From: Panacibacter ginsenosidivorans
GTDB lineage: Bacteria; Bacteroidota; Bacteroidia; Chitinophagales; Chitinophagaceae
Assembly (NCBI RefSeq): GCF_007971225.1
Contig: NZ_CP042435.1
Coordinates: forward strand, 4,157,501-4,221,500
Direction: 5' to 3'
Length of the DNA stretch: 64,000 nt
This document shows, one piece after another, positions 9,176 to 16,428 of the stretch. Under the pieces are notes generated by a model, which saw nothing but the letters and a program-made list of their open reading frames with translations, had not been told where the DNA came from and did no database searches. How positions within the stretch are numbered: position 1 is the stretch's first letter; the number at the start of each line of letters is the position of its first letter. The translations under genes were made by a program, and so were the position numbers.

Positions 9176-9514
9176 TGCAACTGTTTTGCGGATTACCAAA
9201 ATGGAAACCCAGGTTACAAAATTTCAAAGCCTGTCTTCTTTCTCTTTGTTTCTACAGGGAATTTATCCTTTCTAAAAGTCTCTTGCCCATAGGCAACAAT
9301 TATGCCCGATAAATTAGCTTTTTGATAACTCGTTGAAAAACAATTATTCTTTTTATTATTAAAAATTTGCAAATCAGTGGAAAATGCAAATCTGTATTTC
9401 TAATTGGGGCTGGTATTAATGTTAATTCACTGAACATTGGCCTGGCGACAACAAGCAACCCAAGTATGGTTAGGGTTGCAAAATACAGAAAAGTAGTAAG
9501 GCGACAAGGAAAAA
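9176..9514. other. intergenic stretch without recognised feature
   Basis: The 339 bp between rlpA-like and cutC (both minus strand) hold no repeat arm, terminator or convincing promoter that I can see. A 73-codon minus-strand frame at 9300-9521 is hydrophobic but resembles nothing and overlaps the cutC end, so I do not call it a gene. Confidence 0.5.
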
Positions 9515-10267
9515 TTAACAAATGTTAGTTTTCATGAGCTTTATTTCTGATGGATCAACAGAAATATTTTCAAGGGTTTCATGCATTAAAGGCTGTTTAA
9601 ACTCCATAGCAGAGGTTATATTCTTTCGGGCAGATGAATGTAGTTCTGTGGCTCCCGTATAACCCGCTATTTCTTTGATATTATTACCTCTTACTCCACT
9701 TCCGGGCATAATAATAATTCTCTCGGCAGATTGCTCTACCAATAGCCTTATCAATTCTTTTCCGTCAAAAGCATTTGGAACCTGCCCACTTGTGAGGATG
9801 CGCTGGCAACCACATTTTATTACATCTCCAAGAGATTTTAGAGGCTCTTTTGCCCTGTCGAATGCTCGATGAAAGGTAACTTCCAAAGGGTAGGCAAGTT
9901 TAACAAGTTTAGCTGTTCGTTTAATATCTATGCTCCCATCCGGCAGAAGGATGCCGGTAACAACGCCTTCAAATCCCAAATCTTTGCATAAAAGAATATC
10001 TTTTTTCATCACCTCATATTCATCATCGCTGTAAAGGAAATCTCCGCCACGAGGACGAATAATTGGGAAAACCGGGATACTAATTTTTTCCCTAACTGTT
10101 TTCAATGTACCATAAGAAGGAGTTGTACCACCATCAAAAGGGTTTTCGCATAATTCAATCCGGTCTGCACCGGCATTGGCAGCTATGATTGCAGAATTAA
10201 TATTGAAAACAGCAATCTCTAAAATGCCCCCTGCCCCCCTAAAGGAGGGATTAGAAATATCACTCAT
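9515..10267 (-). CDS. cutC: CutC family protein
   Basis: 250 aa TIM-barrel protein of the CutC family, named for copper homeostasis; its biochemical role is unsettled. Family motifs are present: NAGADRIELCENPFDGGTTPSYG, FPIIRPRGGDFLYSDDE, EVTFHRAFD, RILTSGQ, IIIMPGSGV and ELHSSA. The normal protein starts at LEIAVF; here about 15 residues precede it, and residues 6-16 (NPSFRGAGGIL) are encoded by a CCTAAAGG-family repeat at 10220-10252. No other in-frame ATG exists before the barrel, so the repeat seems to supply the start region. Confidence 0.92.
   Translation of the reverse strand: MSDISNPSFRGAGGILEIAVFNINSAIIAANAGADRIELCENPFDGGTTPSYGTLKTVREKISIPVFPIIRPRGGDFLYSDDEYEVMKKDILLCKDLGFEGVVTGILLPDGSIDIKRTAKLVKLAYPLEVTFHRAFDRAKEPLKSLGDVIKCGCQRILTSGQVPNAFDGKELIRLLVEQSAERIIIMPGSGVRGNNIKEIAGYTGATELHSSARKNITSAMEFKQPLMHETLENISVDPSEIKLMKTNIC
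10225..10252 (+). repeat. CCTAAAGG-family repeat inside cutC
   Basis: GCCCCCTGCCCCCCTAAAGG then AGGGATT. It is the most GC-rich stretch nearby and is unlike the surrounding coding sequence. Read on the minus strand it encodes the N-terminal extension of CutC. Confidence 0.75.
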
Positions 10268-10296
10268 TCTATTCTTTGTTGATTAATGTTTCAAGT

Positions 10297-10350
10297 GTTG
10301 AAGTGTGCGACGCAACTAAAGCCTGATTATAGTCATACAGCTTAGTACAT
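10297..10350. repeat. GYGTC repeat, solo right arm (type A)
   Basis: GTTGAAGTGTGCGACGCAAC at 10297-10316, then TAAAGCCTG (beta). No left arm can be found in the 30 bp to the cutC start. An outer end like GCTTAGTACAT lies near 10340-10350. Confidence 0.8.
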
Positions 10351-10378
10351 TATTCTTCTTCAAAATCTCTTTAGGGAT

Positions 10379-11404
10379 TTATGGCAAAATATGTTTTCCA
10401 TCTATCAACTGGCTGCCACTATCTGCATAGCAAACTGCAAAATTGAAGCCCTTCTGTATACAATAAGCGCCATATTCTCCCTTGTTATTGATGGCAATAA
10501 ATGCAACCTGGAAATCTTTTGCTTTGTCTCCATTGCGTTTTATGATTCTTTCAATTGCAAGTTTGCATGCATTCTCCGGTGTATTACCTTGCCTCATTAA
10601 TTCAACCACGAGATGTGTGCCGCATGTTTTAATTACTTCTTCACCAAGACCTGTAGATACCGCCGCACCTACTTCATTATCAACATAAAGACCTGCACCG
10701 ATGATTGGGGAATCACCAACACGCCCACGCATTTTGAAACCCATACCGCTTGTGGTACAACTGCCGCTGAGATTACCTTTCGCATCTATTGCTAGCATAC
10801 CAATGGTATCATGATTCCATGCACCATTTGCAAGTTTATTGGGCGCAAATGAGCCGGAGCCTTTAGTGTTTTCTATATTGATCTGCGGTTTATAATCAGA
10901 TTTTTTTAACCATTCTTCGTAAGCTTTTTGTGCATCCGGAGAAAGCTTATCTTCTTCCAGCGGAAAGCCTTCACTTACGGCGAATTGTTGTGCACCAGTG
11001 CCCACCAACATTACATGCGGTGTTTTTTCCATTATGCGTCGTGCAACTGAGATAGGATGTTTTATACGTTCAATAAATGCTACGCTCCCTGCATTTCCAT
11101 GTTCATCCATAATACTCGCATCCAGTGTTACATGACCATCGCGATCAGGATTAGCGCCAAGGCCTACACAACAACTTAACTCAGATTCTGTAACCATTAC
11201 ACCTTTTTCTACAGCATCTAATGCACGGCCGCCATTGCGCAACACTTCCCAAGCCCCCTTATTGGCATTAATACCAGCATCCCATGTAGAAATAACCAGT
11301 GGCATTTTGCCATTAAACGTTTTACCAGATGCAAATAATTTTCCTGATAAAAATGTCCCGGCTCCTAATGAGCCCATTTGTAAAAAACGGCGACGATGTA
11401 ACAT
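10379..11404 (-). CDS. N(4)-(beta-N-acetylglucosaminyl)-L-asparaginase (glycosylasparaginase)
   Basis: 341 aa Ntn-hydrolase. The ATG at 11404 starts a twin-arginine-like signal (MLHRRRFLQMGSLGAGTFLSG), so export to the periplasm is likely; the frame extends 32 codons upstream without further homology. The autocleavage/catalytic Thr is T200 in NHDTIGML, giving alpha and beta chains. GRVGDSPIIGAGLYVDN and GTHLVVELMRQG are family motifs. It cleaves the GlcNAc-Asn bond of glycosylated asparagine, as in scavenging of glycopeptides. A second Ntn-hydrolase of the same superfamily lies at 45274-46224. Confidence 0.92.
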   Translation of the reverse strand: MLHRRRFLQMGSLGAGTFLSGKLFASGKTFNGKMPLVISTWDAGINANKGAWEVLRNGGRALDAVEKGVMVTESELSCCVGLGANPDRDGHVTLDASIMDEHGNAGSVAFIERIKHPISVARRIMEKTPHVMLVGTGAQQFAVSEGFPLEEDKLSPDAQKAYEEWLKKSDYKPQINIENTKGSGSFAPNKLANGAWNHDTIGMLAIDAKGNLSGSCTTSGMGFKMRGRVGDSPIIGAGLYVDNEVGAAVSTGLGEEVIKTCGTHLVVELMRQGNTPENACKLAIERIIKRNGDKAKDFQVAFIAINNKGEYGAYCIQKGFNFAVCYADSGSQLIDGKHILP

Positions 11405-11508
11405 GTGCTTTTGCTGTTTTAAGTTGATTGGTGGCAAGGTAGCAACAGCAATTGAAACAAATGCGGAAAATAAATCCCAATATTCCAACAATGTTTGCAA
11501 TTGTAAAA

Positions 11509-11817
11509 CTAATTATGATGCACTTTCAGTTTTTGCAGCATTTCATCATTCACCGGATCGCTGTAAACGCCGTATGCACTTACCAGCGTTCCTTTCATGC
11601 TGCCATCCTTTGCTTCTATTACATAAATTATAGATGAATCATCCGGGTTTGTCATGCCTTCGAACCTGTAAAAATTGGTTATCTCAAATTGCGAAGGTGT
11701 AAGACAAAAGCCCGTTTCCTGGCATTTTACATGATCAAATGCAAGATTGAAATCTATATTGTAGCCGCGTTGTTTAAGATCATTCAGTGCATCAACAAGT
11801 GTATCATAAGTCTGCAT
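11509..11817 (-). CDS. small conserved protein often named phosphoribosylpyrophosphate synthetase
   Basis: 102 aa conserved Bacteroidota protein. It has VDALNDLKQRGYNIDFNL, a FEITNFYRFEGMTNPDDSS block and KGTLVSAYGVYSD. In databases such proteins are often called phosphoribosylpyrophosphate synthetase, but it is a third of the length of that enzyme and no PRPP-binding loop is visible, so that name is not supported here. It lies 104 bp upstream of the glycosylasparaginase start on the same strand. No signal peptide. Function unknown. Confidence 0.75.
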   Translation of the reverse strand: MQTYDTLVDALNDLKQRGYNIDFNLAFDHVKCQETGFCLTPSQFEITNFYRFEGMTNPDDSSIIYVIEAKDGSMKGTLVSAYGVYSDPVNDEMLQKLKVHHN

Positions 11818-11840
11818 AAAATAAGTTTTATTAAAGATAA

Positions 11841-12054
11841 TTATTTTGTTGCCAGCACCTGTAATTTATGGCATCGCCTGTTGTGTCACTCACTTGTGCG
11901 TTCTGAGCAGGTATGAGCTATCAGGTATCAGTATTCAGAAAGCAAAGCGTATTTAACTGAAATCTGACTGCTGATTGCTGAAACCTATTTTTCAGTACAC
12001 GAGTGCGACGCAAAAAAAGCATTATACTTATTCTATTGCCTGGTTCATAAAAAA
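11841..12054. repeat. GYGTC repeat, long-core close pair (left B/alpha, right A/beta)
   Basis: Left inner block 11881-11899 (type B) preceded by TATGGCATCGCCTG. Right arm 11995-12015 (GTACACGAGTGCGACGCAAAA). Outer right end GCCTGGTTCATAAAAAA at 12038-12054; outer left end TTTTGTTGCCAGCAC. The core is shared with 7162-7255. Confidence 0.93.
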
Positions 12055-12088
12055 TATTCGCCTATTCTTTGTGTATAAACAGTAATTG

Positions 12089-12096
12089 TAACTTTG
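12089..12096 (+). promoter_or_regulatory. candidate -7 box of mutS2
   Basis: TAACTTTG matches TAnnTTTG 27 bp before the mutS2 ATG. A TTTG at 12068-12071 is the nearest -33 candidate, with a 17 bp spacer that is slightly short. Confidence 0.4.
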
Positions 12097-12123
12097 CCCA
12101 CACAAAAAAAATAAAGCGGGCGA

Positions 12124-14232
12124 ATGAAGTTATATCCTGAATCGGCGGCGGTGCAACTGGAGTTTGATAAGATCAAATCTTTATTAACTGAACATTGCAA
12201 CAGTGAGTATGGCAAACAGAAAGCAGAGCAGTTACGTATACATACCAAAAAAGAATTCATAGAACTGGAGCTACAGCAAAGCAATGAATTTAAATTACTG
12301 CTACAGCACGCGCAATACTTTCCCAATGATCATGTGCTGAATATTGCACGGGAAATAAAGCTATTGGGGATACCCGGCAGTACATTAAGTGGTGAGGAAT
12401 TTATGCTGATACGAAAACTGGCAGAGAGCATAGAAAAAATATTCCGCTGGTTTGATAACGAAAGACGTATTGCTTATCCTGCGCTAAGCAAAGTAATTGA
12501 AGATACTTATTATGAAAAAATAATTGCTGAACTGATAGACGATGTGATGGATGAATATGGCAATGTAAAAGACAATGCCAGCGCAGATCTGCAACGGATA
12601 CGCATGAGTCTTTACCGCAAAAGAAATGAATTAAGAAGAATGTTTGAAAAGGTTGTAGCGCGTTTAAATAAATCCGGGTATGCTGCAGATATAGATGAAA
12701 GTTTCAGCAATGGAAGAAGGGTAGTAGCAGTATTCTCTGAACATAAAAGACAGGTAAAAGGGATTCTTCACGGCGAAAGCGACAGTAAAAAGACGGCCTA
12801 CATAGAGCCGGAAGAAACCATAGAATTAAACAATGATGTTTTTGCATTAGAGAATGATGAACGTAAAGAAGTGTTACGTATACTAAGAGCATTAACGGCA
12901 CAATTAAGTTCATATAGCGGCTTGCTGCAGAATTATTATGCTGTAATTGGTGAATATGATTTTATAAAAGGTAAGGCAAAACTGGCTATTGATGTAAATG
13001 GCAATTATCCAAATATAGTTGATAAGGCACATATTGAATTAACAGATGCGTATCATCCGTTACTTTATTTATACAATAAAAAAACAACAAGAAAAACAAT
13101 TCCTGTTACACTTACACTTGATGATAAAAAAAGGATACTTGTTATAAGCGGTCCTAACGCAGGTGGTAAAACAGTTACCATGAAAACCATTGGGCTTAAT
13201 CAAATGATGATGCAGAGTGGTTTGCTGGTTCCTGTTCATCCTAATTCTGTAATGGGAATCTTTAAACAACTTTTTATTCATATCGGCGACACACAAAGTA
13301 TAGAATTTGAACTGAGTACTTATTCATCCCACCTTTTGCACATGAAATATTTTATTGAAAATGCAAACGGTAAAACATTATTCTTTATTGATGAATTAGG
13401 CAGTGGCAGTGATCCTAATCTTGGTGGTGCGTTCGCAGAAGTGATCATGGAAGAGCTTTCGCGCAGGCATGCTTTTGGAATTGTTACCACGCACTATCTT
13501 AATTTAAAAGTGATGGCCAACCGTACTATTGGCATCATTAATGGTGCTATGGCTTTTGATGAAGTAAACCTGCAGCCTATGTATAAACTAATGGTTGGCA
13601 AACCCGGCAGCTCTTATACATTTTCGATTGCTGAAAGAATTGGTTTGCCCAAACATTTGATCAGCCGTGCAAGACAACTGGTAGATGAAGATCATTTTCG
13701 TTTGGATAAACTATTGAACAGAACAGAGCAGGACCAGCAGCAATTAGACAAAGACAAAAAAGAGCTGAATAAGTTATTACACGAGAATGAAAAGCTGCGC
13801 AAAGAAATGGAAGCGGTTATGAACCGTGAAAAGCATCGTCAGCAGGTGGAAGTATTGCGGCACCAGAATCAAATAACGGAAGAGCGCATTGCAGAAATGA
13901 AAGAAACAGAACGCAAGTTAAAACAGATCATGCTGGAATGGCGCAGAACAGAAAACAAGGAAGAAGTAATGAAGCAGGTACAGAACCTTTTATTTAAAAA
14001 GAAAGAGCATGCTGTTGTAAATAAACTGGCAAAGAAGATAGAAGCAAAATACAAAGAAGTAAAAGCCGAGATAGCTGTTGGTGCAAAAGTAAAAATGAAA
14101 AAGAATCATCAGGTTGGTGAAGTAAAAGAGATACGAGGTAAACGTGCTGTGGTACAAATAGGGTTATTACCTATGAGTGTTGAGTTAAATGATCTGGTAG
14201 TGGTGGAAGAAAAACAAGCAGAAGTAAAATAG
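12124..14232 (+). CDS. mutS2: MutS2-like DNA-binding ATPase without Smr domain
   Basis: 702 aa. The N-terminal lever/clamp region (1-330) contains a helical MutS-III-like part. The ATPase follows with Walker A SGPNAGGKTVTMKT near 342-355, the MutS loop SIEFELSTYSSH and Walker B TLFFIDELGSGSDP near 418. A long charged coiled coil (about 510-640) leads to a small beta domain (GAKVKMKKNHQVGEVKEIRGKRAVVQ). MutS2 acts in ribosome rescue or recombination control rather than mismatch recognition. Typical MutS2 ends with an Smr nuclease domain near residue 780; here the frame stops before it and nothing Smr-like follows. Confidence 0.9.
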   Translation: MKLYPESAAVQLEFDKIKSLLTEHCNSEYGKQKAEQLRIHTKKEFIELELQQSNEFKLLLQHAQYFPNDHVLNIAREIKLLGIPGSTLSGEEFMLIRKLAESIEKIFRWFDNERRIAYPALSKVIEDTYYEKIIAELIDDVMDEYGNVKDNASADLQRIRMSLYRKRNELRRMFEKVVARLNKSGYAADIDESFSNGRRVVAVFSEHKRQVKGILHGESDSKKTAYIEPEETIELNNDVFALENDERKEVLRILRALTAQLSSYSGLLQNYYAVIGEYDFIKGKAKLAIDVNGNYPNIVDKAHIELTDAYHPLLYLYNKKTTRKTIPVTLTLDDKKRILVISGPNAGGKTVTMKTIGLNQMMMQSGLLVPVHPNSVMGIFKQLFIHIGDTQSIEFELSTYSSHLLHMKYFIENANGKTLFFIDELGSGSDPNLGGAFAEVIMEELSRRHAFGIVTTHYLNLKVMANRTIGIINGAMAFDEVNLQPMYKLMVGKPGSSYTFSIAERIGLPKHLISRARQLVDEDHFRLDKLLNRTEQDQQQLDKDKKELNKLLHENEKLRKEMEAVMNREKHRQQVEVLRHQNQITEERIAEMKETERKLKQIMLEWRRTENKEEVMKQVQNLLFKKKEHAVVNKLAKKIEAKYKEVKAEIAVGAKVKMKKNHQVGEVKEIRGKRAVVQIGLLPMSVELNDLVVVEEKQAEVK

Positions 14233-14255
14233 CTTTGATTTACTTCTCTAATAGG

Positions 14256-14960
14256 TTACATTCCTTCTATCAACTTTGCAATACCAAATGCGGCACCTGC
14301 AGCGGCAGCACCAATCATCATTACTTTCAATCCACCTGTCCATTGGTTTACACCGGTGATTTTACTTTTGAAAAAGCCGAAAATAAACAGGCAAATGAGT
14401 GTAATGACAACAGATATTTTTAATGCTTCCACTGAATCATTTACAAAGAAATATGGACTTAGTGGAACCAATCCTCCCACTACATAAGAAAGCCCGATAT
14501 TAAATGCACTTTTGCGTGCACGTTTGGGGTCAGGCTTATCCAAACCAAGTTCGTGTTTCATCATAAATTCCACCCAGCGGTCTTTATCTTTTACCAGTTC
14601 ATCTGTTGCTTTATCCTGCACTTCCCTGCTCAGGCCAAGCGATTCAAAAAATTCCCGTACTTCTTCCCTTTCTTTTTCCGGCAGGTGATCCACTTCCCAA
14701 TATTCTCTTTTCAGTTCGCTGTTGTAATGATCCTGCTCTGTTTTGCCCGCAAGAAAACCACCAAGCCCCATTGCAATAGAACCCGCAGCAATTTCGGCAA
14801 TACCAGCCAGTATTATTACAGCCGTACTGTCCACCGCACCGCTCAAACCCGCTGCCAGTGCGAATGGTACAGTAAGTCCATCGCTCATGCCAATAACAAT
14901 ATCGGTTAAAAGATCAGAGCTTTGCAAATGTTCTTCGTGGTGTAAATGTGTATCCTGCAT
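14256..14960 (-). CDS. VIT1/CCC1 family membrane protein
   Basis: 234 aa. The ATG at 14960 was chosen; the frame runs on to 15059, but that part enters the GYGTC unit and is poorly conserved in type. Residues 1-80 hold the first membrane helices with DIVIGMSDGLTVPFALAAGLSG and GSIAMGLGGFLAGKTE, the family signature. A cytosolic acidic helical region (REYWEVDHLPEKEREEVREFF) follows, the metal-binding domain in plant VIT1, then three C-terminal helices. The family transports Fe2+/Mn2+, usually out of the cytosol. Convergent with mutS2, 23 bp apart. Confidence 0.9.
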   Translation of the reverse strand: MQDTHLHHEEHLQSSDLLTDIVIGMSDGLTVPFALAAGLSGAVDSTAVIILAGIAEIAAGSIAMGLGGFLAGKTEQDHYNSELKREYWEVDHLPEKEREEVREFFESLGLSREVQDKATDELVKDKDRWVEFMMKHELGLDKPDPKRARKSAFNIGLSYVVGGLVPLSPYFFVNDSVEALKISVVITLICLFIFGFFKSKITGVNQWTGGLKVMMIGAAAAGAAFGIAKLIEGM

Positions 14961-15030
14961 ACGCTGAATTAGAGTGGCAATATAATCATTGCAAATTGCA
15001 AAAAAGCCGACTGCTGTTACAATGTGGAAA

Positions 15031-15240
15031 TTTTTATGAGCCCGGCATTTGGGTTTCATGGCGTCAATTGTTGCGTCGCACTCTTGTACTGAAAAAAAGC
15101 TACGAGTCTTTAGCTGCGAGCAGAAAGCATTACTGGTTTATTATTTGCTTATACCTTACAGCTTGTTGCGTATAGCCCGAAAAGTACAAGAGTGCGACGC
15201 AACCAAAGCTAAATACATGTTCTTATGCTTGGTACAAAAA
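15031..15240. repeat. GYGTC repeat, close pair (A/A) with word-repeat core
   Basis: Left inner block 15071-15089, right arm 15184-15203, both type A. Outer ends are well kept: TTTTTATGAGCCCGGC at 15031-15046 and GCTTGGTACAAAAA at 15227-15240. The core 15090-15183 has GCTACGAG/GCTGCGAGC words on the left and partly complementary words (ACAGCTTGTTGCGTATAGC) on the right. It fills most of the gap between the VIT-family gene and the TPR gene. Confidence 0.92.
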
Positions 15241-15326
15241 GAGAACTATTGGTTTAATATCCACTTAAAACCCAGTTCATATTAGCAATATTTTCTATGG
15301 GCTTTCGTTAATGCAAAAAAGTATCC

Positions 15327-16400
15327 ATGCGAATAACCAATTTCTTAATATTCATAGTGCTTGTACACACCAGGCTTTTCGCACAAACCGATACTATAAA
15401 ACTTGCACAGACCGACACCGTAAAACTGGTTGTTGTTGATGCGCAGGAGGCTGAAAAGAACTACAACGAAGGCATCAGTTTTTTGCAAAGCAAAACTTAC
15501 GATAATGCCATTACTGCATTTACCAAAGCTATTGATCTTAAGCCTGAAATGGAAAAAGCATACTACAACCGCGGACTTGCTTTATCTGAATTAAACAAAT
15601 CAAACGAGGCTGTTGCTGATCTTACCAAATCAATAGAATTGAATCCACAGGCAGATTATAGTTATGCATTGCGTGCACAGGTTTATATCAATACCAATGA
15701 AAAAGAAAAAGCATTGGCCGATCTTGCAAAGACCATTGAACTAAATCCAAAAAATGCAGAAGCATGTTACAATAAAGCTGTAATTGAATTACAGGATAAA
15801 GATTACAAAGCTGCTATTGCTGATTACACAAAAGCTATTGATGCAAAACCAGATTATGCTTATGCCTTAAATGATCGTGGTAGCGCAAAACTTGGAATAG
15901 ACAGTATTGACGCTGCCATTGAAGATTATGAAAAAGCATTAACGATAGATAAATCTCTTGCCTTTACTTATAATAATCTTGGTACCGCTTATCGGAAAAA
16001 GAAAGATTATAAAACAGCAGTGTTGTACTATGATAAAGCGATCACCTTGAAAGCAGATTATTACATTGCCTATAATAACCGTGGTACTGCAAAGCTTGAA
16101 GACCTTGACCTGGATGGCGCTGCAGCCGATTTTAATAAAGCTATAGAAGTGAAAAAAGATTATGCATTTGCTTATAACAACCGCTCATCGGTACAATACA
16201 AAAAGAAGAATTATGATGCATGCATAAATGATTGCACCACGGCTATTGGTTTAAACCCTGCATATGGAGAAGCATATTTAAATCGCGGTATCGCAAAAGA
16301 AATGATGAAAGATTTTAAAGGCTCCTGCGACGACTTTACAAAAGCTGCATCATTAGGTATTGATGTAGCAAAGAAATATAAAGCAGTTGTATGCGAATAA
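15327..16400 (+). CDS. secreted tetratricopeptide-repeat protein
   Basis: 357 aa with a signal peptide ending near FAQ (residue 20). From about residue 45 to the end it consists of roughly nine consecutive 34-residue TPR units, recognisable by repeated (A/G)xxYxxRGxA and ADxxKAIxLxP patterns (DFTKAIDLKPEMEKAYYNRG and so on). TPR superhelices bind other proteins, so a periplasmic or outer-membrane assembly role is likely, but the partner is unknown. The next gene, a TPR/propeller/OmpA protein, starts 28 bp after the stop on the same strand, suggesting an operon. Confidence 0.88.
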   Translation: MRITNFLIFIVLVHTRLFAQTDTIKLAQTDTVKLVVVDAQEAEKNYNEGISFLQSKTYDNAITAFTKAIDLKPEMEKAYYNRGLALSELNKSNEAVADLTKSIELNPQADYSYALRAQVYINTNEKEKALADLAKTIELNPKNAEACYNKAVIELQDKDYKAAIADYTKAIDAKPDYAYALNDRGSAKLGIDSIDAAIEDYEKALTIDKSLAFTYNNLGTAYRKKKDYKTAVLYYDKAITLKADYYIAYNNRGTAKLEDLDLDGAAADFNKAIEVKKDYAFAYNNRSSVQYKKKNYDACINDCTTAIGLNPAYGEAYLNRGIAKEMMKDFKGSCDDFTKAASLGIDVAKKYKAVVCE

Positions 16401-16428
16401 TTTTTACCCTTGTATAATTCCCCATACT

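Noticed and set aside
9300-9521. 73-codon hydrophobic frame on the minus strand
   Set aside because: It overlaps the end of cutC, has no recognisable family and no start signal.
14961-15059. Upstream extension of the VIT-family frame
   Set aside because: It runs into the repeat unit; ATG 14960 precedes the conserved start of the protein.
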